DNA from: Anastrepha obliqua
Lineage: Eukaryota > Arthropoda > Insecta > Diptera > Tephritidae
Direction of reading: 5' to 3'
Length of the DNA: 64,000 nucleotides
NCBI RefSeq assembly: GCF_027943255.1
Contig: NC_072896.1
Location: forward strand, 1,612,001-1,676,000
Under the pieces are notes generated by a model. That model did no database searches and was not told the DNA's origin. It saw only the letters and a list, made by a program, of their open reading frames with translations. The stretch's first letter is position 1, and every line of letters starts with the position of its first letter. Positions 47,215 through 57,684 of this stretch are shown one piece after another. Made by a program: the position numbers and the translations under genes.

Positions 47215-47337
47215 GTGCCGTTGCATCACATAAAAACCTATCAAATCGAACGATATGAAGAGAGCAATTTGGAGTCGGTGGTGAGCGCTCTGCATTTCAT
47301 GGTGACCACACAACATTTCATTAAAGGACAAATGAGG
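47215..47337 (+). CDS. beat: Beat-family exon: middle of Ig domain 2
   Basis: The acceptor CTTTTCAG ends at 47214; the donor is GTAATT from 47338, a weaker but acceptable site. The 41 codons start in phase 0 and read VPLHHIKTYQIERYEESNLE, SVVSALHFMVTTQHFIKGQM, R. The pattern ending HF(I/V)KGQ(M/L)(R/K) precedes the second cysteine of the domain, which lies in the next exon. Only 97 bp of intron separates this exon from the next, so these two were recovered together although 25 kb of repeats lies upstream. Confidence 0.9.
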
Positions 47338-47434
47338 GTAATTTGCTGTGCTGTTCAATAAATATTAATTTCACATTTGTACACGCCAACGCAAGTAGTT
47401 GTATGTTTATGTGTATGTGTTTTCGTTTCAACAG

Positions 47435-47618
47435 CTCAAGTGCACTGCAAGCATATTTGATATATTCAAGGAGGAAATCGAAAGTGTCATCGAAGAGGAT
47501 CGACCACGAATTATGGCCTCTGGGCGTTCATACGATATGCATAATAATTATCCGTATGAGCAGCACGCGAGCGGTGATGGCTTCGAGGATCATAATGAAT
47601 CCTTTTTAACATATTCAG
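47435..47618 (+). CDS. beat: Beat-family exon: end of Ig domain 2 and linker
   Basis: The acceptor TCAACAG ends at 47434 and the donor GTGAGT starts at 47619. The exon enters in phase 0 and leaves in phase 1 after 61 codons. It starts LKCTASIFDIFKEEIESVIE, giving the second cysteine of Ig domain 2, then EDRPRIMASGRSYD. After that it becomes an acidic, His/Asn-rich linker (YEQHASGDGFEDHNESF) that is probably unstructured. The EEDRPR(I/T)xAS motif after the second Ig domain is, from memory, conserved among several Beat paralogues. The downstream intron of about 11.6 kb holds the mariner and the unclassified TIR element. Confidence 0.9.
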
Positions 47619-48172
47619 GTGAGTTATGGTGGGGGATGGTGAATAAAAGTAAACTGCATAGATTAAATATAATTACTGAATGTGGACAGCCGTGAAAACA
47701 ATTCGGAAATTAATACGTGAATTTTTCTTAAAAAAGTAAGAGTAAAAGTAAAAGTGGTAATAACATTTAATGTTTTTAAATGCTTGTAAAGTGGACATTT
47801 TCTGATAGTTAATTTAGACTTAACTGTATTTGAAAGCTCATCAGCTGTCCAAGTTGCCACATATTTTTTTAACAAACAGTGGCTCAATTTACAAATTGTT
47901 GGTTTGAATTTTAATTCAAAATATTTTGTTTGAAACTTAAAATGAAATACGAGTATTCAAATTTGTATGTTTCGACAAACTATTATTATAGATCAAGAAA
48001 GTTAAAATAGTTTCATGAAGTATTTGTGGTGGAGGTGCGAGTATTGCAGCATAAATTCTAAGAACTGAATCGACACAATATAATTGAAATTATTTAAGAA
48101 TTCTACAACAATTAGTGCAGGCAATTATTTTTTATTTGTGAAACTTATATATATATATATATATATATAATA
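47619..48172. other. Intron sequence before the mariner insertion
   Basis: AT-rich intron. It ends with a TA repeat at about 48147-48170, into which the mariner inserted. Confidence 0.45.
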
Positions 48173-49455
48173 GGACTATGGTTAAGTTCGTGCGGTTTTT
48201 TTTTCGAAATTTGAAACTTTATTGACGTAAAATGGTTACAAATTTAATATTCAAAGTATTGTCCATCGCTTGCTACTACTTTTTCCCATCATTTTTGGCA
48301 ATTCACGGATTCCCTTTGTGAAAAATTCGGTCGGTTTTGCCGCAATCCACGAATCGATCCATTTTTTGACTTCATCGTAATTACGGAAGTGCTGGTCAGC
48401 CAGGCCATGTTGCATCGATCGGAAGAGATAGTAATCGGATGGCGCAAGGTCTGGACTATACGGCGGGTGGGGTAGGACATCCCATTTGAGCGTTTCTAAG
48501 TATGTTTTGACCACTTGTGCAACATGTGGCCGAGCATTGTCATGTTGCAAAATAACTTTGTCGTGTCTATCGGCGTATTGCGGCCGTTTTTCTCGCAGTG
48601 CTCGGCTCAAACGCATCAATTGTCGTCGGTAGACATCCCCCGTAATCGTTTCATTCGGTTTCAGTAGCTCATAATACACAACACCCAGCTGGTCCCACCA
48701 GATACACAGCATAACCTTCAGGCCATGAATATTCTGCGCCGACGTCGATGTTGAAGCATGGCCAGGGTATCCATACGTTGCCCGACGTTTTGGATTGTCG
48801 TAATGGACCCACTTTTCATCGCCAGTCACAATCCGATGCAAAAAACCCTTTCTTTTGTGCCGTTGAAGCAGTTGTTCGCATGCCATAAAACGGCGTTCAA
48901 CGTCTCTTGGCTTCAATTGATACGGCACCCAATGGCCTACCTTTCGGATCATTCCCATGGCTTTTAAACGTTTGGAAATGGTTGATTGATCAACTCCCAA
49001 AGTTTTTGCAACCTCTTCTTGCGTTTGAGCCGGATCTTGATCGAGCAATTCCTCCAATTCGGTATCCATGAACTTTGGCGGCGCACCCTCACGTTCTTCG
49101 TCTTCCAAGCCAAAATCACCACTTTTAAAGCGTGCAAACCACTTCTGGCACGTTCGCTCAGTTAGAGCATGCTCACCATAAACTTCCACCAAGATACGAT
49201 GACTTTCGGCTGCTTTTTTCTTCATATTAAAATAATGAAGAAGAATTCCCCGCAAAAACACATTATTTGGCACGAAATTCGACATTTTCAAGTGTGGTAA
49301 AAATATTGTTGTTTACGCTTCAAATAAAAAACTTATACTGACGTTTGTGCCTTACGACAGTAGCTCTCCAATGAATGTTTGGAAATGTGGATCGATGGAA
49401 TAATAATCAAGTTACGCCATCTGTTGTAAAACCGCAAGGAACTTATTCATAGTCC
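48173..49455 (-). mobile_element. mariner element, complete ends, nearly intact
   Basis: The 1283-bp element lies between TA dinucleotides (48171-48172 and 49456-49457). The ends GGACTATGGTTAAGTTCGTG and (reverse complement of the right end) GGACTATGAATAAGTTCCTT are inverted repeats of about 30 bp with few mismatches. Length, TA target and one transposase gene fit a typical mariner. It sits in the TA-repeat tail region of a minus-oriented SINE. Confidence 0.93.
48251..49291 (-). CDS. mariner transposase, full length but frameshifted at the C-terminus
   Basis: The 346-codon frame encodes the enzyme that cuts and pastes the element at TA sites. The N-terminal half has two helix-turn-helix regions (TERTCQKWFARFKSGDFGLE at about 44-63; VAKTLGVDQSTISKRLKAMG at about 94-113). 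The linker motif WVPYQL is at 121-126 (usually WVPHEL). The catalytic triad is complete: Asp158 in TGDEKWVHYDN, Asp251 in ILQHDNARPH and Asp286 in SPDLAPSDYYLF, with 34 residues between the last two (DD34D). After about residue 333 the frame leaves the family pattern (KMMGKSSSKRWTIL). The expected C-terminal residues are encoded in another frame just there, so a small indel near 48290 is likely. The copy is probably inactive or impaired by this alone. There is no intron. The Met chosen is the most upstream; an internal Met at position 3 or 23 is also possible. Confidence 0.93.
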   Translation of the reverse strand: MKMSNFVPNNVFLRGILLHYFNMKKKAAESHRILVEVYGEHALTERTCQKWFARFKSGDFGLEDEEREGAPPKFMDTELEELLDQDPAQTQEEVAKTLGVDQSTISKRLKAMGMIRKVGHWVPYQLKPRDVERRFMACEQLLQRHKRKGFLHRIVTGDEKWVHYDNPKRRATYGYPGHASTSTSAQNIHGLKVMLCIWWDQLGVVYYELLKPNETITGDVYRRQLMRLSRALREKRPQYADRHDKVILQHDNARPHVAQVVKTYLETLKWDVLPHPPYSPDLAPSDYYLFRSMQHGLADQHFRNYDEVKKWIDSWIAAKPTEFFTKGIRELPKMMGKSSSKRWTIL

Positions 49456-49459
49456 TATT

Positions 49460-49690
49460 ATATATATGTTTGAGGACCTACAGTTTCAAGCCGACTCCGA
49501 ACGGCAGATATTTTTATGAGGAGCTTTTTCATGACTCGGAGGTATGCCATTGCCTGCCGAGGGGCGACCGCTATTAGAAACAACTTTTTCTTAATTTTTT
49601 GATCTTTCACCGAGATTCGAACCAACGTTCACTCTTTGAATTCCGAGTAATAGTCACGCACCAACCCATTCGGCCACGGCGGTAATTGAG
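49460..49690 (-). mobile_element. tRNA-derived SINE, minus orientation, next to the mariner
   Basis: AGTTTCAAGCCGACTCCGAA, GGAGCTTTTTCATG, GCCATTGCCTGCCGAGGGGC, then ACCGAGATTCGAACCAACG (reverse complement of an intact B box GGTTCGAATCTC) and CACCAACCCATTCGGCCACG (A-box region). It retains the tRNA-like head better than the copy at 45046. Its 3' part lacks about 70 bp. Confidence 0.82.
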
Positions 49691-49963
49691 CAAAAAGACT
49701 GCCTGAAATCTTTTGTTTCCACACAGGAAAATATCTTGTGCGGAAGGATAACAACAGACTCCGAGGACTCGTTGGAAACTTGTATGAAAACGCAAAGAGT
49801 TTAAAACAACAAGAAAGCATGATAGTGTGCTACGTTCCAGTCATACAGCCACTTTTGTGAATGACAAAAACCAGCTATTAAAAACGTTAAGAAAAAATTG
49901 TACTCGAAGAATGGCTTGAAAACATCAGGGAGAAAGCAACGGATAACTAATGTCGTTTCACTT
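49691..49963. other. Intron sequence between SINE and TIR element
   Basis: Under 300 bp of AT-rich DNA without recognised content. Confidence 0.4.
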
Positions 49964-50378
49964 CACCGCGTTACACACATTCTGTCCTATGAACCAAAAC
50001 TCCTTTTTGGAAAGGGGATAAAAAATAAAAATACACGTGAATCGGCGATTTTCATATACACGTCAGAATTTTTTTTTTTTGTATTTTATAACTTGAAACG
50101 AGCAATTCTTGTATGCATATCTGTATAGCCACACGATCTCAGGATTAGCTTAACGGATTTGAATGAAATTGGGCACACGGATAGTGTATCACATTTCTAG
50201 ACTTTTCACCTAGGTGTTGCCACTGACAATGTTTCACAGGGTTGCCACCTGTTCGAAATTAAAAAAAAAAAATTACATGAGATATGCCGATGTGGGTATC
50301 AAAAGAAAGGTATTTCACTCCGCATTACAATAGAGATATAAAACCCCGAATTTTTTTATTAATTTTATTATATTAAAA

Positions 50379-51129
50379 TTAAAAATTGTTACATAAAAAA
50401 TTAAAAAACTTAGGCCTTTTATTTTTGCGTTTGTAAGCATTTGTGCCAGTATCGCGACAAATAGACCAACAGTATTCGCCAAGCATATGCGTAATGTCTT
50501 GTCCTTTAAAGCGCTTTTCAATAGCTGCAATGTTCTGATGGAACCTTTCGCCATGTTCATCGCTACAAGTTCCTAAATCACCAGGGAAACAATCTAAATG
50601 ATTGTGAAGGAAATGGATCTTTAGCGACATTAATATGCTCATTTCGCCATATGCCGAAATCATTTCTGCACCAATATTTTTATAATTGTCAGCTCGTGTT
50701 GTTGCACGTTGTTCGATAGCATTCAATTTTAATGAAAATTCATAACTTGCAACTATTTTTTTTATCTGCGGACCACTGAAAACACCTTAAATTATAAACA
50801 TCATTAAAAAAATAAAGTTACTAAAAGCCTTCGTAAAAAAATACCTGCATGAATCTTTGCGCCACTCAGTTTCGGAAAAATATTGCGCAAACTTGCAATC
50901 GCCTCGCCCTCACGATCCAATTTTTTAACAAAATTTGATACGACACCGAGCTTAATGTGTAGTGATGGCAAAACGCTTTGAGATGGCCGCACTAATGGTA
51001 GATTTTCTACACTTTCTACGCCTACTTTGTAGCATGTTCGCGGCCTCCACTTGAATTCAGTGTAATGCTGATCTCTTTTGCGACCTTCAAATGTACACAA
51101 AAGCAAAAAGATGATCGGAACTTCTGGAA
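50379..51129 (-). pseudogene. Orphan transposon-associated protein, two spliced exons, 5' part missing
   Basis: Minus-strand exon 51129-50845 (acceptor TTGTTACAG before it, donor GTATTTTT after it) joins over a 59-bp intron (50844-50786) to exon 50785-50379. The join restores a reading frame across the boundary (KIHA-G-VFSGPQIKKIV). Readable motifs are FEGRKRDQHYTEFKWRPR, LPSLHIKLGVVSNFVKKLD, FPKLSGAKIHAGVFSG, LKIHFLHNHLDCFP and SDEHGERFHQNIAAIEKRF, with LGEYCWSICRD near the end. From memory, proteins with LHIKLG(L/V)..FVK.LD and SDEHGERFHQDI are widespread, multi-copy and uncharacterised in arthropods. No known transposase triad was identified, though conserved Asp, Glu and His residues are plentiful. 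Upstream exons are lost or displaced by the nested element. No in-frame stop was seen in the two exons. Confidence 0.65.
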
Positions 51130-51201
51130 CTGTAACAAACACACAAACGGCACAGAGTGTGTTGTATGAAACAATAAATTAAAGGTTAATAAGTTGTTTA
51201 A

Positions 51202-51792
51202 CCAGTTAACTGTGTCGCCAGAATTGAGCTATGACGAGTATATTCGTCAATGACAGAGTAAGTTGCGCTGGTAAGATATTGGATGAAAAAGATAGTTGGA
51301 TAGTTGCTCATTTTGGGGACATATGAACTAAAAATAAAACAATAGTAATTTACAGAACTTCTGGACAACTTTATAATATTTACGCACTTGAAATTTTTAC
51401 GTTGCACTGTACTTATTTGATAAGAACCGCCGCCACTTGGTAAGATATGCACTGACACACAAGAGTTAGCTTTCTAGTTTATAAATCCACTTTTTGACTT
51501 TTGCCTTTGCCCCTTTTAGGTTAACATCTGAAAAACGTTATCATCGCACATAAATAAATTCATTATGCGAAATGGTGAACTTTTTCAATCAGTGCATACG
51601 GGGAAGCATGACATTATCTCAAACTGTTTATATTTTCTATTTGTTTGTTTTATTCCGGCATAGCCTCAAAATATTCTAAACATCTTGAAATTTGAGAATA
51701 TGTGTTGTTTTTCTCAAAAATTGTAATTTAAATAGCCAATGGTCACTAATTTACACGCATGACGAGTATACTCGCCAATCACAGTTAACTGG
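51202..51792. mobile_element. TTAA-flanked non-autonomous element nested in the TIR transposon
   Basis: It is flanked by TTAA at 51198-51201 and 51793-51796. The ends CCAGTTAACTGTG and CACAGTTAACTGG are inverted repeats. A further pair of inverted blocks (GACGAGTATATTCGTCAATG and GACGAGTATACTCGCCAATC) sits just inside. At 591 bp with no transposase it is MITE-like. TTAA duplication is characteristic of piggyBac and a few other superfamilies. Confidence 0.72.
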
Positions 51793-52135
51793 TTAAAAAT
51801 TTGGAGTCCCTTCAAGTTATGCCGAAAATTTAGAAAAAAAATTTAAAAAAAAAAAAAAAAAATTCTAGAAAATCTGAGAATTGATAAAATTTTTTTTTTT
51901 TAATTTTACATAATAAAAACATTCCCACGAGTCTGCCTGTAGAAATTCAGCGCGATTGGATCACGGAAAAAGGGTTAAAAATTGCTACGAGCTCTATATT
52001 TTATACATAAAAAAAAAAATTCTGTCGTGTACATGAAAATCGCCGATACACGTGTATTTTTATTTTTTCTCCCCTTTCTGAAAAAGTATATTTGGTTCAT
52101 AGGACAGAAAAAAAGTTCGTTTTTGTAACGCAGTG

Positions 52136-54855
52136 CTTAGATCGAGGCAGAGTAGTATACCGGAAGTGTTAGTAACGAGACGAATTAAAGCACGGCTTGT
52201 GCTGAGAGCACATATTTTTTTTGCTAATCAAAGAGAGGATTTATTTTAATTTCTGACATTTGACAATTTACCTCTTCTAATTTTCTAGTCTCTGCAAAAA
52301 GTGAGAGTGAGTGCTGTCGAGCTTTTCTTTTTTATCTGTAGTCACAAAATTGTCAAAATAGTTGTGTGAAAATTTAATTCTTACGAGAAATGGAAGAAAT
52401 AGAAATGTGTGGAAGTGTTGAAGTTTTCGTCCCTTATTCTCTTAAGAAATGCGCAACATGTTCGCTAGGCCTATGGCAATAATATCGTAATATTATAATG
52501 TCACATAATGAAAATAATTTTTTTTATTGAAAAAGGAAATCGTTACTAGAAATATCAAAAATGTATAAGTAAAGTTCTACTAGGTTAGATTCTTTGACTC
52601 ATCGTCCTTGAATGGTACCGAGGATCTTGGGGATACAAGTGTCAGCTTAATCAATGTGTTTGCACTTAAAATAAAAGGGTTCAACGAGGAGTATCAGGTA
52701 AACTGGTATAACAGTAGATCTGCAACGGTCTAAGTGAGTTGATTTAGAGACCGACTGCCACTTCTACGTGCCTGCCTAGTGTATTCAAAATAAAATATAA
52801 AAATATATTCAAGCGCTAGACTCATTTGGCAGTATTTAAGCTCTGTCTAAGCCATCTTTAAGCAATTAAAAGCTAATAATTCCATATTTCGGATGAGCTC
52901 AAACAATTTAGCACTATTTCTTTAATTAGGCCTTTAATTTGTCTAGCTCTTTTATTTATAATTTTATATTTTAGGTCACTGCACCTTCCTCGGTTCCTCA
53001 AGTCAGTGTTAATCTAAACAAATTTAATGACGTTAAAAACCCAGCGCCACTAAATTTCATACTCACCAATTTTTAATGAAGCCCATGTGTGCCGACCTAC
53101 ACACATACACACATATATATGCATAAAAAACTTGAATGTGTGTCAACATTGGAAGCTATTTATTTAATGCAAATTGCAATAAACTTCAAATTTCTCGCTT
53201 CGTTTAATAAGCAAATCGACCTCCTTTGCCCACCACTCCTTCGAACGCATATTTAATCGAAAGCAAATCAACTTTAACAGAGAACGACTTTTGGTGTTGG
53301 TGTGTGTATACAAATTTGGAACTCCTTCTACTGCACTTCCTTAATATTTCAACGCCATATTCTCAATTCGTGAGTTTCCTGCCGCCCCCACTTTCTAAAT
53401 AATGTCACACACATCGCAACGCGCCTGTTTGATTCGTACTGGTACACATACACACACGCACAAACCTTACAAAATGCAAACAAATTTCAACAGCCTCGCT
53501 GAACACATGCTCATATATTCATGCATACATAGCCGCCATACGTCTAAATAAAGTAGTGCATGACGTTATCCGCCTTCAAAGCATGCAATACATCGAACGA
53601 CAACGACAACGTCAACGTTGTTGCTCAATATTTGTGAAAATATGATAAAGAAGGAAGGAGCAAAGATATGGTGTAGGGAGTGAAAGAACATGCCCTTTGG
53701 GTGTAAATAAAAAAGAAATTTCACTAAAGTGTTGCCACTTACTTGAGGCAACATTGACATACACAAATTCAAGCAAACACGCCTAAAAGCAGACGCAAAG
53801 AATTTCCGAAGCAGGCATGCAGTGTGCAGTGGAGAGCGCAGAGATTTCACACACATAGTTCTGCATGTACAAATAGTGAAACTTAAATTGAGTTAAGCCA
53901 GTGCCACTGAAGCCTGGTGGAAGGACAGTGGGTCTTTGGTGTGTTTTTACAAGTGTTGTAGCCGCTGCCTTAGCAACTTCCTTAGCTACAGCTGCTTATG
54001 ATCAAAATAATAAACTAAAGCTAAAGCGCATTAAAATATGCAAAGATATTTATAGCACACATACGCGCATACATTAGCTCCCACTGGCAGGCATGAATCC
54101 ACCGATACTCACTGTGCTACTAGAAGCAAGTGAGCCAATCAGTAGCCAACAACGCTAACGACTCTAGACACTGAAAATGTCGCCGCAAAGTCAAGGCAAA
54201 AATGTATGTCGTTCTGCCAGAAAAAAAAAATTGCATTGCTGCGAGATATTGCTTCGTAAATGGCTACGTTCATATGGGCACTGATCGCTGAGGGCTGATG
54301 GAGCATGGCAGACAAGTCGCTGCCTCAGATTGGCACTTACAGTTCATAATGCATGCAAATGCAATGTTAACATACACCAAAGTGTCAACAAAGTGCAAAT
54401 TTACTACCATTTCCTACACTTTTTTGCTGCGCCTTGCACCCGCATGCCCTTTGCGTGCTTCATCACTGAGTTGCCCTCAATTGCGCAGATTTCGAACCAG
54501 TGTGGCTCGTTTTTTTTTTTGTTTTCAACTTATTTAATGGCTACTGGCGTTTTTCAAGAAATGCGGGTATGTTAGTTTTTACTCAAATATGTAAATATGT
54601 GCGTGTGTATGTGAACTTACCCACTTTCTTCCGAAAACAATCAATTTTTATTGTTCTTCAGCTTTGCTTCTCTGCTGCTCATATTTACAAAACCGTTACA
54701 AAATAAGTTCACATGGCACATGTAACGTATTTCTCTTAATTTGGTATCTACCCAAAGTGTTTTCAGAGTAAATTTAATCATTTCCAAATACATCTCGCGG
54801 GCTTTATGTTTCTCGCACGAGTTTCCTTCTACGCAGAGTTCTTTTACGCATTTAA
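52136..54855. other. Intron sequence, nothing recognised
   Basis: 2.7 kb of AT-rich sequence with CA-rich microsatellites (about 53098-53125, 53440-53465). Short open frames have no motif. Confidence 0.4.
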
Positions 54856-54859
54856 GTAC

Positions 54860-56400
54860 TGATAATTTGTATATCCCCGCGCGTAAGCTCATGAATAATA
54901 TAATTTGGTCGCATAACGGTATTAATGTTGATGTAATGAAGAAGATTAATGGGACTTAGGTTGGCGCACAGCCCAAGGGTCTCGAAGAAAAAAGCACCCA
55001 GTGACCTTAGTCGTCTAGCTGACAACGCCGGACATTTAAAGTGAAAGTGCTCAACAGTCTCCTTCTCTGAAAGATCCCCACAGCTTCTGTAATGGGGATT
55101 AAATGATAACACTAGCTTTTCCGCATGTGTGCCGATCGTCCAGTGACTGGTAAACACTACTAAGTGTTTGAAAATTGAATGGCGAGGGGTCCAAAGGACT
55201 TTCTGAGTCCTCCGTATATTGTACTGGGGCCAAAGGGTTTTCGAAATAACACATGAAGAAATAGAGATCTACCTTTTCTGCGATTTTCCTGAGAAATAAT
55301 TTGTGCAGTTCTCCTTTAACAACTGTCAGTGGGATGCCGATGAGCGGGTAGGAGGGCGCTGAGGCCAATTCAGTCCCCTTCCTGACAAGCTCATCAGCAA
55401 TTTAATTTCTCCTCTATGTCCTGGATCCCAAATCAGAGAACCCTGCACACCCAAGAGATTTGATCTCCCCCTTACAGGAATTTACTAGTTTGGTTCTGCA
55501 CCATGGCGTCGTCAGAGCCTTAATCGCGGTTTGACTATCGGAGAAAATGTTAATATCTCCCTCGGTCCCACGTTCCCTAAGCATTTTGCATGCCTGCAGA
55601 ATCGCAAAGACTTCTGCCTGAAAAACACTAGCAGTATTCGGCAGTTTAAAGCAGATAAATCAATTAGCTGATTTAGAGAAAACCCCTGTTCCGACTCCCG
55701 ATTCCATCTTGGAGCCGTCAGTGAAGACAGAGGTGCAAGCTTCGGCGCAGATTTCCCCCTCTATCCAATCTTGCCTATTTAAAAAGGTTTGCCTAGCACG
55801 ACCCTCAAACCTAGTTTGCGGATAGAGAGATATGTTCGAAGTTCGGAGAAATACGGTTTTAATTGCCTGAAAATGCTACCATGCCCCTTGAGAGATTGAC
55901 TCCAGAGGCCAACATCCTTTAATTCGATGTTGAGAAGTAAGTGCAAAAGGACATTCAGGACAGCACTGGGGCAAGTTTTACATGCTCCGGTGATGCCAAT
56001 GCATGCAGTCCTTTGCACCCTCCCCAGCTTAGAGCTATTTTAGCCCTTCCGAAGAGTTTTCCACCAAACCAGGCATCCATACCTTAAATCTGGCAAAACC
56101 ACTGCGTTGTACATCCACAGCACGACCTGTGGCTTGAGTACCGATTTTTTTCAAAACATAGATTTGCATAGAAGGCTATACTGGCCTTCATTTCCCGATT
56201 TTCAATGTGTCGCTTCCAATGGAATTTGGAGTCAAGCATTACTCCAAGGTACTTCACTTTCGATAAAGGCGGGAGAACGTGGTCGTTTAATTTGGGAAGT
56301 CAAAAGTATGGAGGTTTGTATTTTCTGATTAATAGCACCAGCTCCGTTTTTTCAGATATCAGATATAAAGATTTTTATATCAATATGGAGTCTGAAATTT
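54860..56400 (-). mobile_element. LINE with RNase H, decayed, minus strand
   Basis: From 56400 downwards the minus strand reads SEKTELVLLIRKYKP and KVKYLGVMLDSKFHWKRHIE (RT palm/thumb), a YGCLVWW-like motif near 56070, QRTACIGITGACKTCPSAVL (56018-55960), RNase H pieces (DSRF-like and EVFAILQACKML-like, near 55570-55720), and finally LSEKETVEHFHFKCPALSAR (zinc-binding HxxxC). The layout is the same as the LINE at 42979, but it is broken by many frameshifts. It is older than that copy. Confidence 0.78.
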
Positions 56401-57242
56401 TATTAGCTGTTTTGTAAAATAATCTGCGAATAAATATTTAACAATTTTTTTGATGAATTTTAATGAATCTGTAATCCCACAAGCGGCTTCACAAATATTA
56501 TTCCGTTATACTTTGCTTTTCCGGGGAAAATTCGTCTGGTAGAGCAAGTCCCCTTTCAATTTGTCTTGACGAAGAAGACAGCTATAAAAATGAATTCTTT
56601 TTGGACTAGTTTCTAAGAATCCCTTTGAGCAGCATGATTTGAGAGTAAAAATAATGCGTAGCGTGCCAAACTGCTTCTTGAATTTAAATTTGGTGGCTTT
56701 TGATTGGTTCTTAAAAATAAAAAATGTAGAAAAATCGAGAAAAATAGAGCTTGAGATCTCATAAAAGTAGCAAAGGGGAGAGCAATACGAGCTTTGAGCT
56801 TCCCAGGGCACGAATAAGATCTAAGTAGAGTTATTCTAATGAAAACAACTCAGTGGAGATGTAAAATCAATTTCTCCGTTAATTAGACTAAACTTAAAAT
56901 GGAGTGAGAGAGTTCATCTTCCATTTTCTAGAGGTATTAAATTAATAAGGTCTCAATGGAAATTGTCAGCAGCGGGTTTGGAATGGTATGATGTTTGAAC
57001 CTAAGACGGAGTGGAATTTAATTCTATCAAATAAAAAAAAAACGTAACTGCAGCTAAGCACCTTTGTAATATAGTTATTTGTATTTGATTTCAAAGCTGA
57101 CGATTTCTTAAACTACTAATTCTGGTTCTCGAATAGTCGTAGGCCAATGCTAATTCATACCGCTCGATTGTTTGGAAAGTTGCAGTAACTCGTTTTGCCA
57201 AAAACTTGTACAAAATGAAATAGCAGTGGGATTTGTGTTATA
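56401..57242. other. Intron sequence, nothing recognised
   Basis: AT-rich. The minus-strand frame 56506-56811 has no recognisable motif. Confidence 0.4.
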
Positions 57243-57622
57243 AAGGGTGGTAAAATTTCAAGGGCCGATGTTGAATGTGAACCACATCTAAACGTCAACG
57301 ACACCGTTGGACTTCTTTTTTTGGGGTTATTTGAAAGAAAAGGTGTATGTCGATAAGCCAGCAACAATTCAAGAGCTAAAGGATGAGATAATTCGGCACA
57401 CTAACGGCACAGAACCTCAATTATGCCTCAGCGTCATCGACAATTTGGACCATCGGATGAAGGTGTGCCGCCGAGGCCGTGGCAGCCATTTGACCGATAT
57501 TTTGTTTCATACGTAATTGAGCCATACCAATATTATCACACTAAAGAGCAATGATAATAATTTCTTAAGAAAATTGCATTTTGTTCAAAATCAACACCGG
57601 CCCTTGAAACCTAACCACCCTT
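57243..57622 (+). mobile_element. Tc1/mariner-type deletion derivative, complete ends
   Basis: This 380-bp element is flanked by TA (57241-57242, 57623-57624), with inverted ends AAGGGTGGTAAAATTTCAAG and (reverse complement) AAGGGTGGTTAGGTTTCAAG. Its interior is the transposase C-terminus (WGYLKEKVYVDKPATIQELK … IDNLDHRMKVCRRGRGSHL), joined to the 5' untranslated region at GTCAACGACACCG. The same join is present at 15307. Confidence 0.88.
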
Positions 57623-57684
57623 TAGCAGCCATCCTTAGGTTTTTCGTGCCAAGCCATTCCTAAGTCACTTCTATGGTATGTTGC

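Larger units (their letters stand above)
49964..52135 (-). mobile_element. Unclassified TIR transposon with a spliced orphan gene
   Basis: The ends are inverted: CACCGCGTTACA at 49964 and CACTGCGTTACA (reverse complement, ending 52135). The inverted arms are imperfect, about 120 bp, sharing TTCTGTCCTATGAACC and AAATACACGTG-ATCGGCGATTTTCAT. CTT directly precedes the left end and follows the right end, a possible 3-bp target duplication. The arms enclose a gene of an uncharacterised family on the minus strand (50379-51129) and a nested TTAA-flanked element (51202-51792). CAC...GTG ends with a 3-bp duplication would suit the CACTA/CMC group, but the protein does not look like a known CACTA transposase to me. 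Confidence 0.7.
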
